A stretch of DNA of 51,104 bases from positions 35,555 to 86,658 of the forward strand of contig NW_003146286.1 in assembly GCF_000003605.2 (NCBI RefSeq), read 5' to 3'. Below are positions 37,996 to 50,872 of this stretch, piece by piece (within the stretch, counting starts at the first letter, position 1; each line of letters starts with the position of its first letter). A model generated the notes under the pieces. That model was not told where the DNA came from and ran no database searches. It saw only the letters and a program-made list of their open reading frames with translations. The DNA is from Saccoglossus kowalevskii. Taxonomy: Eukaryota; Hemichordata; Enteropneusta; Harrimaniidae. The position numbers were made by a program, and so were the translations under genes.

Positions 37996-38441
37996 TTCTT
38001 TATACCATAGTGCTAATCTCAGATGATTAGATCTGGAATTTTATACCCTCGGTCTAATTCATTCACTGTATGATGGTACGTGTAATGCAAACTGTAGACA
38101 TGAATTGGTGTGTACAATCTTTATAGATAAAGTCCCAATGGATGAGAGATCTCATCGGTCAGTTTTATGATCCTGAGCATGTGCCATTTAAAGATAGACT
38201 CAGAGTGAAAAAAAGACAAAAACGTGAAAACCGGGAAACTTAGTAAATGAAAACTATGTAAAATATGAAACAAATTAATTTTCAAAAAAAAAATAGATGT
38301 GGTTTCGTTTGGTTTGTTCATCTGCAATAAAATTAACTGACTGACACAACTGATGCATCCATTACTTCAAGTCTGGAGTCTCGCGGCAATGTTTATGAAT
38401 ATGTACGAGAAAGCTATCCAAAAACGTCAAATTGTAACGAT

Positions 38442-38577
38442 TTAAAGGGCGGTGATCGTCACGCCGCGTCCTGTTCGATATGGGACCCATAGCGACGCAT
38501 ACAACGTGTGTAAAATACATTGGTTATTATTTACATGAAAATCGACCACGCGCTGCGCGACGACCACCGTCCTTTAA
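38442..38577. mobile_element. TTAA-type MITE, copy 3 (complete)
   Basis: TTAA is present at both ends. The left end is TTAAAGGGCGGTGATCGTCA and the right end in reverse complement is TTAAAGGACGGTGGTCGTCG. The 136-bp interior shares GTTCGATATGGGACYCATAG and GTGTAAAATACATTG with copy 2. TTAA flanks are the known target preference of piggyBac-type transposons, so a piggyBac-like parent is an inference; no transposase is seen here. Confidence 0.8.
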
Positions 38578-38778
38578 CGTATAGTCATCAGCCTTCCATA
38601 ATGATGCTGTAATGTAAGTAACTCAGTTTGGCCGATATTCTATTTCATTGTTCACTTGAGTTAGTACAATAAAAACCCTAATCGTTTTCATTGCAAAAGG
38701 CCGATACAAATGTGGCTTATTTGCCTCTCTCTCTCTAGCGCACAGTACACTCAGGATTCAACATGAACACGACTTGGG

Positions 38779-39035
38779 GAGCACAGGAGCAATATCCGGG
38801 ATACAGCGTCCTGAACATTTATTTCAATTGCAAAAAATAGTAGTTACTCCACACCGCTGATGGTGTTTCTTGGCTTTCCATGAGGCCTTGTTGGAAACTA
38901 GACCCGACAAGTGTTTTTTTTTTCTGATGAATGGACAAAAAAATACACTTAAAAATAAACACAGCTCTATCACAGCGCTAAAGCAACATCCGGGATACAA
39001 CGTTCCGGACTATTTGTTCCAATTGCAAATGGGCT
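38779..39035 (+). repeat. Pair of short direct repeats (ATCCGGGATACARCGT)
   Basis: AGCAATATCCGGGATACAGC then GTCCTGAACATTTATTTCAA and TTGCAAA recurs about 194 bases later as AGCAACATCCGGGATACAAC then GTTCCGGACTATTTGTTCCA and ATTGCAAA. The spacer differs, so this is either a local duplication or two insertions of one family. Confidence 0.65.
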
Positions 39036-40181
39036 TTGTAATATTTTAGTGTTACCCATTTCGAATATCAAACGGCCCGTCCCTAAATGGTGCCGAGGAA
39101 AAACCTCTCATATCACCATTTAGCTTATCATTAGAAACACGTGTACATTATTGTAAATCAATTCTGTCTTTCCACAAATATTGGAGTAGCATTCGATCCA
39201 TTTATCGACCGCAGATGATTTTGTATAATTTGTTTAACACCGTCTCACGCCGTTTAACGACTTCAGTGGAAAATTTATCACGCAAACCTAATCACAGTTC
39301 TCATAGCTGTCACTACGATTTATCGCAAAAACAACCCGGACATTCCTGTGATCTTCCCAATACTCCCTGCGTGTTCTATTCACATTTCATAATATATACT
39401 TCGTATATTACATCGATTGTTTTATTTTAAATTAGTAGCCCAAGGTCATCCGCCCACAATACATGACCAAAATGGTATATGATTGCCGAAGATCGTAAGT
39501 TTTCTTGCTTAATGTTATGAGTGAAAATTAAAAACTGCAAGACTTCTACTGCATCTATATTCCTATGTTATGTGATAACTTACATTCGGTTGGATCGTGA
39601 ACTACAATTATACGCATTTATTTCTCAACCTTGAAAAGACGGACCATACTAATAAAAAAGTGGTACTTATTTGATAAAGAATTTGCTTCACGTAGAGGAC
39701 ACACGTTTCTGTCCACTGAATATAAGTTATCATATGCAAACAATAATACCATATCAATAATATATGCAACCTAACGTAACAATAGCAAGCATATACATGT
39801 AAACACACGTTTAAGCTAAAAAGGGTTAAAACTAGTAGATGTGATTCGAAACATTTCAACAACTATTTGTTTCCATGATAATCAAAAATCTGTGTTTGAT
39901 GATCTCACAGAAAATGTAAACACAGGGCACCACAGATTTGGCTGTAAATACTGTGTGGAAAAAAACAGATTCAGGTAGTGAGATAAATTTGGTAGTGAGT
40001 TACCATCCGCGCGTTTAAATTGTAAAATTGTACCTTATCATTATTCAAATTGTATATGGGTCATGTGACCCATATTGGACACAATATATTTTGAAATAAA
40101 AACAAACCTGAATATAACGCCAGAAACTAACGTTATAATAGTGAAAAGGTATTCAAATAATCCATAATCGTATTTCGCGTT

Positions 40182-40738
40182 TATTTTAGTTTACGCTTCA
40201 AATAAACCGATTTTATGCCATTTACTATAAGCACGCGAGATCTCAATGGATGCTGTGCGTGGGAGAAACCGCTATTTCTAGTTCATGATGTAAAATGCCA
40301 GAAGACCAAAACAAATATTGATTCACGGTTTGTATAAGTGCAATAACACGAGACGAAGCAGTGATTCACATACACAGAGTAATGACGTCACAGTGACAAT
40401 TGGAAATAGATCGCTTTTTTCAATGAACATATAACTTCAGGTACTAGAAATCTATCTTGAGTTTTAGTCAATATTAATTTGGAAAAAAAGCATTATTGCC
40501 CTAAATGATCGCGCTATTATTGTGCTATGGAATATGTTCTCCCGAAGGTCCGCCTTGTCCGCCCACTTGAATATGAATTATGAAATGAACATTGACAGTG
40601 TAGCTGCATTTCTGTGCTATAGAATTCATATAAAAACAAGACAGTCTATTAATAATTGCCAGGGAATAACTCGATTGGAAATATTAGAGTTTAGAAATAA
40701 AACAATAATCTCAATGAGTAGTGTTAAGTGACAGTATC
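40182..40738 (+). repeat. Diverged direct duplication, copy B
   Basis: Collinear with copy A about 2.7 kb upstream: TTTACGCTTCAAATAAACCG, GATTCACGGTTTGTATAAGT, AATAACACGAGACGAAGCAG, TCCGCCCACTTGAATATGAA, TAGAATTCATA, TTGCCAGGGAATAACTCG and TAGAGTTTAGAAATAAAAC. It contains a TGACGTCA site at about 40384 that copy A lacks. Ends are approximate. Confidence 0.75.
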
Positions 40739-40756
40739 AGTGTGGTACACTGATAC
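40734..40756. repeat. Tight hairpin at the end of duplication copy B
   Basis: GTATCAGTGT and ACACTGATAC form a perfect 10-bp stem with a 3-base loop. It lies at the right edge of the 40182-40738 duplicated segment and is absent from the matching edge of copy A near 37995. Confidence 0.6.
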
Positions 40757-43700
40757 CACGGCACGGGACCACGGTAATCTCCGATGTCTGTATTCTGATT
40801 TATTCATCAAGTGAGAGACAATATGGGACTTACTAAATATGAATCAAATAGATGTGTAAATGTTCGAAAAAAATATCTTGGTTGTGATGGGAATTTTAGT
40901 GAAAAGTCTAAACCATATCCTTCCAGCCGACACTTTGTCTTCAAGCATACAGTATCGTATATATACGTACATTCTTAAATGCTCATTGTCTGAATTGAAC
41001 AATAAAATATGTGGGAGCATCTAGAAAAATTGCATTATTATCATTTTCAGAATGATCCAAAATCCTAGAAACAATATTGATAACAATTTAAGTAAATGTC
41101 TTAAGTTACTTGGTTCATTTATTTGTGTCATACGCAAAGGTTACGACAACAGGATGTGATCAACCAGTACACGGCTATGTGCATATGGAGATTCCATATT
41201 AACGCAGCAGTTTTAATAACACAGTTATAATATATGGTATTAAGAATATACATATTATTGTAGCTATTCCAGTCCAGAATATTCAATTTATAAATTCCTG
41301 CGCTAAGTTACCGTAACACTGTAAGACAGGTCGTCGAGAATGCAGCTAAGCCGATGATTTACCCCGTATAAATAACGAAACGTTGATGATAATAATAAAT
41401 GACATTTACGTGTTTTGGAGCGGTTGGTGCAGGATGGAAATAAACGCGGCTTGTGAATTGTGGTGGCGTATCCTTCACACGCGTCCCTTTGATAACTATT
41501 CTGAAAATACATTGATCTGTTGAATGTCAGGATGAATATATGTCAAAGTTTTATAATATGTGTAAACAAATACTATAGTTACCACGCAACGCGTGCGTTC
41601 GAATTTCAAGTAAAGAATTTATTTCACACGTATTCATACGACGCGTGGAACCTACAGTATATAGCGCGACACGGCGCGGCGACCGTAGCGCTTTAAGAAG
41701 TATCCGCCGTTGCACTTGGAATAGTAGTATCTTCAGATATATCTATGAGCTTATGAATTGATCTTCTTTGTCAGACGGGCTTTCTTCAAAGTGGCACACT
41801 CCAAGGGCTAACCAAATGTTGTCTCTTTAGCGAGAACGATTTCGGGACAGAGCGCAGCGGTTTGGCACAACGCCTGAAATATACATCTCATGTGAAACGT
41901 TGACGTATGTTGTTTCACGGGGACGAATACGTGTGTACATATCGTGAATACATGTGCCTGAGCTTATTAGACTGAATTATCCGGGGAGCGAGCTTAAAAG
42001 TGATGTTAGTGGTCATGTCTGTCAAATGTAGATTTGATCGACGGTTGTCAGTCTTCTGGATTCGTGATATGGGTGACATCTGTATAATGATCAAACTAGA
42101 GTTTAATACGTACAGTGAATTACATTCCCACGAGGTAGAGGATATGAGAGCGACATTTCCCGATCTCAGAGTATATTTGTTCAATGCTCATCATTGTGCA
42201 CAGTCTGTAGAAGTTATTCCTTTTTTGATCACAGCGCTTTCGACAACCGTGTAAATAATGTATTTCACACACGTTGATGGGTCGCATGAGACCCAAGGGA
42301 ACACTAGTAAATGTCACGGACACGGTAAACCTTTAACGATTACTGAGACATTTAACACATGATTTACTTTCAATTGCATTGCAAGACAGCAACTTGGGAA
42401 TCTCCCCTAATTAATTGGTCTTTAATTAAGTCATTCTCTAAATTAAACTACCTGTTTCACTGTATACAAGCATAGACATTTCGGAGTGGAACACGTATGT
42501 TTTAAAGGCCTAATTTACATATTTAAATAATGAGTGTCATCCTTGAGATGGTTCTCATATGATTAAATATCCGTCTCCTTTTACTACACAGCGATATTTA
42601 TCATATAGTGGATTGTGAATTTGAAAATTGAAATTTTAAAATTGAGAGTAGAGAGCATATAATCAATAAGTATCCATTGTACTGATGCAAATTAGTCTGT
42701 AGTTCTGTTATAATTACCTTACCTTACCTCACCTTGATTATCTTACTTTAGCAGAACAGATTGCAAACTAAGTAAATACACTTATTGCAAATGCTTTTTC
42801 ACTGCTGATATACATATCGATACATTATTTATTATAGCACTGTAAAATGTTAATATGACGCATTCGTAAATAATAAATTGCAATATATATCAATATTGTT
42901 CCAATGCTTTATTGAGAACTCGAAGCTCATGGATATGCAATTTAAACATGCACCTGTTGGTAAATATAATGGAATGGAATTTTTAATGGAATAAATGTTT
43001 ATATTTAAAAATCAAAATCTGTTATAATTATGTTTTTAAATATGGTCTTTAAATAAATTCTCCATTAATCAAATTCTTAATATTACTACTGAATGCCGTT
43101 AAAATAAAATGACTGTAACTATCTAAAGTAATATGTATTCAACAGGATCAATCATTTTGATGTTTTTATTACCTAATATTTTACGCGCATACCATGGATT
43201 GGAGTGCAACATCTACCTTCGTAAGCCAAGATAAGTTTTTAACAAAATTATCATTCTCAAGTTCTGTGTTTACGTATAACGCGTGATTAGTGAAATAGTT
43301 TATTTTGAAAAATATCGAACAAAATATTCTATTAAGATATCTTCAATGGTGTGCGTGACGGAGAATATGGAATACGATGTCGAAGCACAGTGAGTGCGTG
43401 TTGTTTTGATGAACAAACAGACAATCTTTTACTGCACGGTACAATCTACCATGTCAAACAATGTTCGTATATGTTCCCCGATACAAAATGTTTTCAGAAT
43501 GTCAACATTTTGCATGTAAGGTGTCTGAAATAGGGTGAAAAACAATATAGACTTTAGATACAACAGGCTGCCCCGAGATCTCGTTGAACGCGAGAAAGCC
43601 GCGAGACTTGTAATTGCCCAAACAGTGTTTCATTGCAACACATCATCGCGTCCAGTGTTCTAAATACTATGTTCTCAGGGGAATAGTGGACGTGATGAAG

Positions 43701-44162
43701 GGAGAAAATATATAATTATTAGAGGGCCAAAGAATTCTCGTGGCGAGATATTGGTTACTTGCGTTCGAGGTTGATTTGAGACACATTTACAAACAAACGT
43801 ATACTCGTGTATGTGTGTCATTCATCCACTCATAGCCAATTCACCGTGACTTACACTTGGATTTCTACCAAAAAAACAAACATTCGATATATAGGATATA
43901 TTTCACTTATTGAGGTTAATGAACATTAACGCAAAAACAAGAATCAAGCCCGGGCTCGCGATTTCTCGATATTGGCGTTATGGAGCAGTATTTACAGTAT
44001 TGTATGATTGGATGTAAACAAATTATGACGACAAGTTTATCATCAAAAGTTAACCTCGATATTGTTGGTACTTTAGTTGGTGTTTCTACACTTGATTCCC
44101 CCACACACACCCTAATACTACATGTACGCGCAATGGTTCCAGCTGGATTGTCTGTCTGACTG
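40757..44162. other. Non-coding stretch
   Basis: AT-rich. A G+C-rich patch at 41660-41697 ends in GCGACCGTAGCGCTTTAA, which resembles one end of the TTAA-type MITE family, but no partner end was found. Also contains the single GAGATCTCG MITE end at 43565. Confidence 0.5.
43565..43612 (+). repeat. Single end of the GAGATCTCG MITE family
   Basis: GGCTGCCCCGAGATCTCGTT then GAACGCGAGAAAGCCGCGAG matches the terminal repeat of the 16569-16736 element, including the GCGAGA-n-GCCGCGAG spacing. The opposite end was not found, so the boundary is uncertain. Confidence 0.5.
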
Positions 44163-44184
44163 CTTGTTTGTTTGTTTGTTTGTT
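44163..44184 (+). repeat. (TTTG)n microsatellite
   Basis: About five uninterrupted TTTG/TGTT units, followed by imperfect CTGT/CTGC units to about 44212. Confidence 0.9.
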
Positions 44185-44323
44185 ATTTGTTTGTCTGTAT
44201 GTCTGCCTGTCTTTTTTTCGGTTGGTTTGTTGTTGTTAACGTTTGACTGATATCAATTCATAAATTCAAAGTAAAGTTGTGCAAATCAGCCAGATGTGGT
44301 GGAAAACATATAACAATTACCAC

Positions 44324-45000
44324 TATCAATGTCTCCATGTGGCCGGCTTTTATGATAATAAAATACCTTGCGCTTGAACTTGTCCCAAATAAATGGGTTT
44401 GATCATCTCAATGTCTCATGTGACCGGCTTTTATGATAACAAATATCTTGTACTTGAACTTGCAGGGAAATAATTAGTCACAATTTGACACAAAGACTGA
44501 TACTGGTAATATTTATGTAGCTAAATAAATAACTCTTTATCGCGACACTAATATAAGTAATGGATATGCAAATGTAACTACAAGTGACATACATCCGTGA
44601 TATCAATATCAGTTAACTTTACTCACATCAAATTACTGAAAGGACCACAATACTTTTACGGTCAATATCAGTTGAAGCCCATGTTGAACACATGTTCACA
44701 AATCAGGTCAAGTCAGGATATATAACACACACTACAATATAGATTTCGCTCATAGTTAAGAAACCGGATTCTTTCTGAAAAATAAGTGTTCCTGATCTCA
44801 TATCAAGCAACCGGAATTTGGATTGCCGTCTTGTTTCTCGTGCACATGTCCGGGTGGTCGGTCTTAGTGATAAGAGAATATTTTGTTCTTGAACTTGTAC
44901 GGAAATAATTGGTCGTAATTTGACATTAAACGCTGATACTGACGAATACAGAAACACTCCCTATCACAACATTGATATTGGTAATGGACTTATTCGTTCG
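44324..45000 (+). repeat. Three-copy local repeat
   Basis: The module runs CAATGTCTCATGTGACCGGC, TTTTATGATAACAAATATCT, TGTACTTGAACTTGCAGGGA, then AATAATTAGTCACAATTTGA and GACTGATACTGG. It occurs at 44324-44382 (short), 44405-44570 (full) and about 44846-45000 (full, more diverged: GGTCGGTCTTAGTGATAAGA, TTCTTGAACTTGTACGGAAA). The spacers are unrelated. Confidence 0.75.
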
Positions 45001-46079
45001 CATTGTAGCAGTGATATGGTCAGGAATTTCCAAACTATTGACGTCTCTGTCCTATTTTAACATGAAACTGTCTATTCGTGACAGTTATTGTATTGTCTGA
45101 AAAAGCTTTTTTACAGCTGAGTTGGTCGTAGTTTCAATTAAAAAATAAAATGTAATATACATAACTGCTTTAAAACAAATAGATAGGGCAATATTGGCAT
45201 ACACAATGGCACAGTTTTAAACCTAGTTAATTGTATATGCATATTTTATATTAAATTCGATAGACATTACTTATTTACGGGGATTTGAGGGTAGCGAAAG
45301 TCTAGATCCCTTGGCAATCCGCTATATATATAAGCATGTACATCATATTTGTGCAAACAACACACATACATCATACCTAGCCACCAGTTCACACAAAACC
45401 ATCCATCCAACGGTAAATAAAATGATTTTCCTGTGATGTATGACAGAATACGAGAAACTCATTCGAGAATAATCTTCCGGCTATCGCTAACATATCATGT
45501 ACAGCAAATCTGGCGACGAAGCTGACGCTCATTGTACGAGATAAATTAAAACTAAAATGGTACATTGTGTGGACGTCAAAAGTGAATTCTGGACAGATGG
45601 TACCGGTAATTACCCATTGATTCGTAAAAGTGGAGAAATACGTGTACGATTGCTGATGAGTGCAGAATTGATGAAAACGATTGGATTGAAAAGGATGATG
45701 CGAAGAAGAAAGGAGTCCGGGATGTTGCAGTGTGATTAACTGAATAATTGAGTAATGCTAAGTTTATAATAGACAGCGTGAAATCCTGCTGAAGAGATGA
45801 CATGTTGTTTAAGTGAGATACTCAGATTTCAGTTTTCTGAGATCAAACAAAACAAATCAGTTCTCCTGATCAGAGACACTAAACACATTGCCAAAAAAAA
45901 CATGTATTACAAAGTGCACTAAATTAAAATATTAAAAAAACGAATCTGACACAAAAATGGGCAAAATATTGGGAGAGCGTTTTAGAGTGATGCGGAGTTT
46001 AAAATAATAAAAAGCCCCCCAAATTACCCCTTTAAATGTACATGAATCAGACAATTTAAAAAGTACGTATGTGTTATCT

Positions 46080-46165
46080 AGCACATCACACGTGTACTAA
46101 GTTTGAATGAAATCGGTTCTTGCATGTCGGACAGACGGGCGGAAGCACACGCGCACGGAGCCAAA
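46080..46165 (+). repeat. Likely tail of a dispersed repeat (AAATCGGTTCTTGCATGTCG)
   Basis: CACGTGTACTAAGTTTGAAT, then GAAATCGGTTCTTGCATGTC, then GGACAGACGGGCGG resembles the AAGTTT-n-AAATCGGT-n-GACAGACGGACGG signature that I know from many dispersed repeats in marine invertebrate genomes. The family is not identified and the upstream boundary is unknown. Confidence 0.35.
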
Positions 46166-47041
46166 GTTAGAAGCACAGGCACATCCGAAAATCCTTGTTT
46201 TGAGGAATGCGATATCAAATCAAGCAAGAACGACACAAAAACTTGACAACTTCATAAATATAATTGTAGTATTGTATTAGCCAAACCAAAAATTGAAATG
46301 CAATATACAAAACTAACCAAATAAAAGGCAACTTTTATGTAATGGTATATTTTTTTAGTTACATATAATTTATTTTGTGCTCTCAGATGTGTTTTTACAG
46401 TAATAAATTAATATTACACCTACTAATTACTTAAAGTGACATGGTTTCACTTCAGTGGATAAAGATAAACAAATATATAAGAGAACAGTGCCTACGACAT
46501 TTCACTTATCCAAAGAAACGACATGGTTCATTATTGCTGTCATGATTTGTTTTCATTGATTGTAATACTAGTATAGCGTTTGATATTATGAATCATGGGT
46601 AATGTGACGTAATACATTTAATTGTGTTGACTGAGGTTATCTGATATCTGTGTGAACTTGTAGTATGACCGTCCGATTATTAGCGAACACACTTGTGAGC
46701 AGTTTGTCATCACGATGACATTGGTATGCTAGAAGTGTCTATAATTGTTTTGGGAATTTGAGAAGAAATGAAATTTGGTACGTAAGTAAACAATCGCACA
46801 CTTGGATGTCACTCAAAGAAGTGACAGCAGTGACGTCAAGAAGTAGAGGAAACGATTCCCACAAGAAATATTAATGTTCCGATGGAGAACACAACGATCC
46901 TTTGAAGAAATCACACGAGAATACTTTCGCCACGCTGCCATCTAACTAGAGAAATAAAATGCAGACCCAAGTTAGATGTGCGTTGAATCACCGTCCCTCA
47001 ACACCGGGACGGTGGTTGAATGTATTCCATACAACGTCTTG

Positions 47042-47279
47042 TTAAATGGCGATGGTCTTCGCGCCACACATGCGCGAGATATGGGACTCATAAGAACAAA
47101 GATGGCGAATTTGACTGTTTTGCAGACTAACGAGTCTAAGGAGTCGCCGGTGGTAATTAGTATCAAAACTCGTGCTCGTGATTTCCATTAGGAGACCGCC
47201 TTGCCTCGGATTGTGGCAAAATCAATGTTTATCAAAACAAGTGTCGCACATGCGCGGCGCGATGACCACCGCTCTTTAA
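47042..47279. mobile_element. TTAA-type MITE, copy 4 (complete, longer)
   Basis: TTAA is present at both ends. Left end TTAAATGGCGATGGTCTTCG then CGCCACACATGCGC; right end in reverse complement TTAAAGAGCGGTGGTCATCG then CGCCGCGCATGTGCG. At 238 bp it is about 100 bp longer than copy 3. It shares GATATGGGACTCATA with the other members but has a different middle. Confidence 0.8.
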
Positions 47280-50116
47280 ACAAAACAGTAACATTGAACT
47301 ATTGAACGATGGAGTGGAAACATACCACGGTTGCTATCCTATAAGAATTCGTGTCAATATTACAATTGACTTATTAAATTACCTCGTTCAGGTCTATTGA
47401 ATCTATCTCTAAACACACAATTACGACACTCGAGTGAACAAGACAACTTTAGCATTATTTTCAGCATTTATTTACTTTCACAAAGTTCAGCAGCATATCA
47501 CCCACTGATTTTTGTTCAGATCCTTCCCAACGGGATTTCATTGAGAGGTCAAGTTCAAAGGGCTAAGCAAACAGATAAGCATGTATGTCCTTAAGCATAT
47601 ATTGGCATTTAAGCATGAGTACCCAAGTCATTATTGACATTATTCGTTGTTAGCACTCCACTCACCCTATAGAAGACTGAAAGGGTTGTTTATTGACCCA
47701 CATTTCGTTGATCTGATACTCCAGTAAATCCAGAGGGCAGAAATAATTATGAGGTAGCTGCTAGGCAGAAATCATCGTGTTTAAACTACTAGTATATCGT
47801 TATGGTTATAGTTTCTCGGTACAGTTCACATACAAGATCACACAATGTATTTGTTTAGATTACCAACCCCTTCCCTCTGCAAACGCACAAATACCGTGTC
47901 TTGTGGACTTATTGTCTGAATTTAATTCGTGAATATGTAACTTAAAACACCAGACTCGTCGCGCAGCTTTGTATTTCATGAGTGCACATTCGTCAAATAA
48001 TATCAAGATACTTTATTTAGTTTTCTAGATATAAATTTTAAAATAATGACCTAATTAGTTGAAAGCTTGACTAACCGATTTAGTTGATCTCTTTGGGGAG
48101 ACAAAAATGCTGAAAAAAACTAATTTTGAGAAGATAATTCAGAAATTTAAATTATGAATAATTCATAATGAAACGTATTCCCTGTGCACCCATAAACAAT
48201 TTTCATAATTACCGATTACAACATGAATATTACAGAAAAAGGAAGATAATTTGCTATATTCTCAATATTTGTGCCTTTTATTTGTCTTGAATTATGACTG
48301 AAAGACGCTGAATGAAATAACAAACCATGTAGTGTGTTCAACAACTCGTGTATGAACAATCATAACTTTAATAAATATGATTTTACTTGGTAAAAATACT
48401 GTACTTTCTGCATAAAAACGAAAGAATTTCACAATGTGTTATACAATCCGATAGCCGCCATAAACACTTCCCACATCATTGGATGTGTCGATCTTTACAG
48501 TGAGGATAGAGTATCACGCATAAGTTTGTTTATGTCTGGGGTCATGGGTCAACAAATAGAACATAGGAATGGAGTGTTTATTGCAACCTACGTGGATAAA
48601 AAAGAAATGGACACCTATAACGAGACGTATTATAGAAATAAACAATACATTCACTTTGTGTGAAACTTTGTCATCGCAGTACGTGTAATTTTACTGCTAA
48701 AGCATTCATTCATTCATTCATTCATTCATTCATTCATTAATTCTTCAGCCTCTTCATACTTGTTTTTTAAGAAACCGAGAGCGAGACAATAAAGTAAAGA
48801 AAAATCCATAATATTAAAATCCATTTAGGAAACATTCAAATTGTTTTAAATAATGTAAATTTGACCGTTTTATTGGTTGAACTGTACTTAGTAATCTGGC
48901 CGCACTACATTAGAAACTATAAGGTATTGGTATATGAAAATACTATGAAAATATTGGTTGGATATGTATATGTTTATGTCTAATTTATGTTCAAAGATTA
49001 TGTCGGTAAAGACAACCTATCTAGTTTGTCAGATGTATCCTTTCATTGTGCCATTTGTTTGCTCCAATTACAATTCTTGCTAATCACGATTGCTTCGCTA
49101 CCTCTATCCCTACCCATACCCATATCTCTGAAGCGTAATAAGGTTGCACGAGAGAACATACGCATTGGAGTTTGATCATGTTTTTAACCGTAATCTTCTT
49201 CTATAAGATACTGAAACATTTCATTTAATTTTTTTTTATACTGGGCACCACATCAAGTGATGTGACATTTATAGGCATACCTATAATAAATTACTGTACT
49301 ATCGCTGGACTGCTTCATGTTCACCGGTCGTTTTATTTGTAAACGCTATTATTGTCCTGGTGTATACCGGTAAAGCTATAAATGCCCTACGTGTAACATT
49401 GAGACCGTAATTGAATGAGAAGCAACTATAGACGAGTACAAAATGGTGTAACCCGGACTTAAACAGGAAATTGACACGTAACACTCTCTTACATCTGTAT
49501 AAATTAGCTTAATATGTGTGCTGAGAAAAGGTTTAAAGAAAAACAAAACAAAAACTAACGGGAATAGACGTGTCATCGTCTTAGGAACTCTAAGGAGATC
49601 AACATGTTGTGTAACACGCTCTGTCGTGTTAGTCTGGCATGGTATATCAATCTCAGTTGATCTTAGCCATGTGCGCAGAAAGATGGGCTATTACGTGGAT
49701 ACCAGGAGGAGAAACGATTTTCTTCAATAAAAACACATTCCATACAGGCATAATGAGTGCCATCTGGTATTATTGTTCTCGATTTGAATGTATTTTGGAT
49801 TCGGGGAGGATATATTTAAGTTATAATCGGTAAATTAAGTATGGATTCACAAAGAATCTTCTTTGTTCCAAATCAATGTGGCCACCCAATAAAACAAAAA
49901 AAAAAGGATCCCGAACGAATAATCGAATAAATCCTGCAATTCGCTCATATTGATACCATAACATATGTTGCGTATTATTCCCAAAACACTAATAAGCATA
50001 AAACTATAATGTCAAAATACACCTTTAATGCCAATCATACGTATTTATACTGAAAGCGGAAGACAGAAATTTTCAGGACTACCGTTTCCGTCTATGGATG
50101 GATAGAATTATAAAGA
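47280..50116. other. Non-coding stretch
   Basis: Contains the CATT microsatellite and nothing else recognised. The open frames here are short and show no family features. Confidence 0.5.
48703..48738 (+). repeat. (CATT)9 microsatellite
   Basis: Nine uninterrupted CATT units, then a CATTAATTC break. Confidence 0.95.
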
Positions 50117-50161
50117 GCGCCCTCTTGTTGAAAGACGTCATTGTTTATCCATAGAGGGCGC
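50117..50161. promoter_or_regulatory. Inverted pair of AGAGGGCGC motifs (weak CTCF-like sites or foldback)
   Basis: GCGCCCTCTTGTTG and CCATAGAGGGCGC flank an AT-rich 20-odd-base spacer, with perfect 9-base inverted arms. Each half resembles a degenerate CTCF core. It could equally be a minimal foldback element. Confidence 0.3.
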
Positions 50162-50860
50162 AAACTATGGTTAGGTTTACTCGGGTTTTGGAGTGTGTAC
50201 AGTTTGTGGGAAATGTTGTCCAATAAAGGAAGTCGTGTAAACATTAAAATGGACGCATGCAAATGGTTTGAGTGTTGACAACAATGAAAATTATGTTTTA
50301 TTTGGAAGCGAGAACTCCGAGGCTCGTGACTGATTTTATCATTTTATCATGGCGATCACAATATTCAGTTGTTCTGTAAATATTAAATGCATCATTACAT
50401 TGTAGATCTCATGCCACTAATCAACCAATGTCTGCTCGTAGCAAGAACCAATGACATTTGGTCCCTGTTTGAGGGCGTAATCACCTGGGTCAAAGGTGAG
50501 ACCAACATGAGGTCTTTTGTTTACTACTTAGCGGCTGTGTACCTGTGGGTTTATTCTGTGTGTATTTGGATGTTCTAATATTGGTGTTTTTCCAGTGATT
50601 TCTCTTGGTGCAATCCAAATACAGTAGGTGTGTCTTGTTTACCTGAGATTTGCAAGAGTTTGAGCTGGTCAACATGTTAGTTTTTTTCATATGATTGATT
50701 ACTGGCATGTTGATTTCCCATTTTTGAGCCATGTTTTCAACTTTCTTCATCATTTTCATATAGCAATCTCGTCATATGTTAACATTGTGGTTTATGGAAA
50801 TTCAATTAGTGGTATGAGCCCTGTATGGTACACGTATAAAATTAGCATTCCATAAATAGG

Positions 50861-50872
50861 GCCCTCTAGTGG
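50861..50872 (-). promoter_or_regulatory. CTCF-like motif, minus orientation
   Basis: GCCCTCTAGTGG is the reverse complement of CCACTAGAGGGC, the same core as at 33415 but in the opposite direction. A G+C-rich GGCGGGACGC follows it on the plus strand, and a TGACGTCA (CRE-like) site lies about 14 bases further on. Confidence 0.35.
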
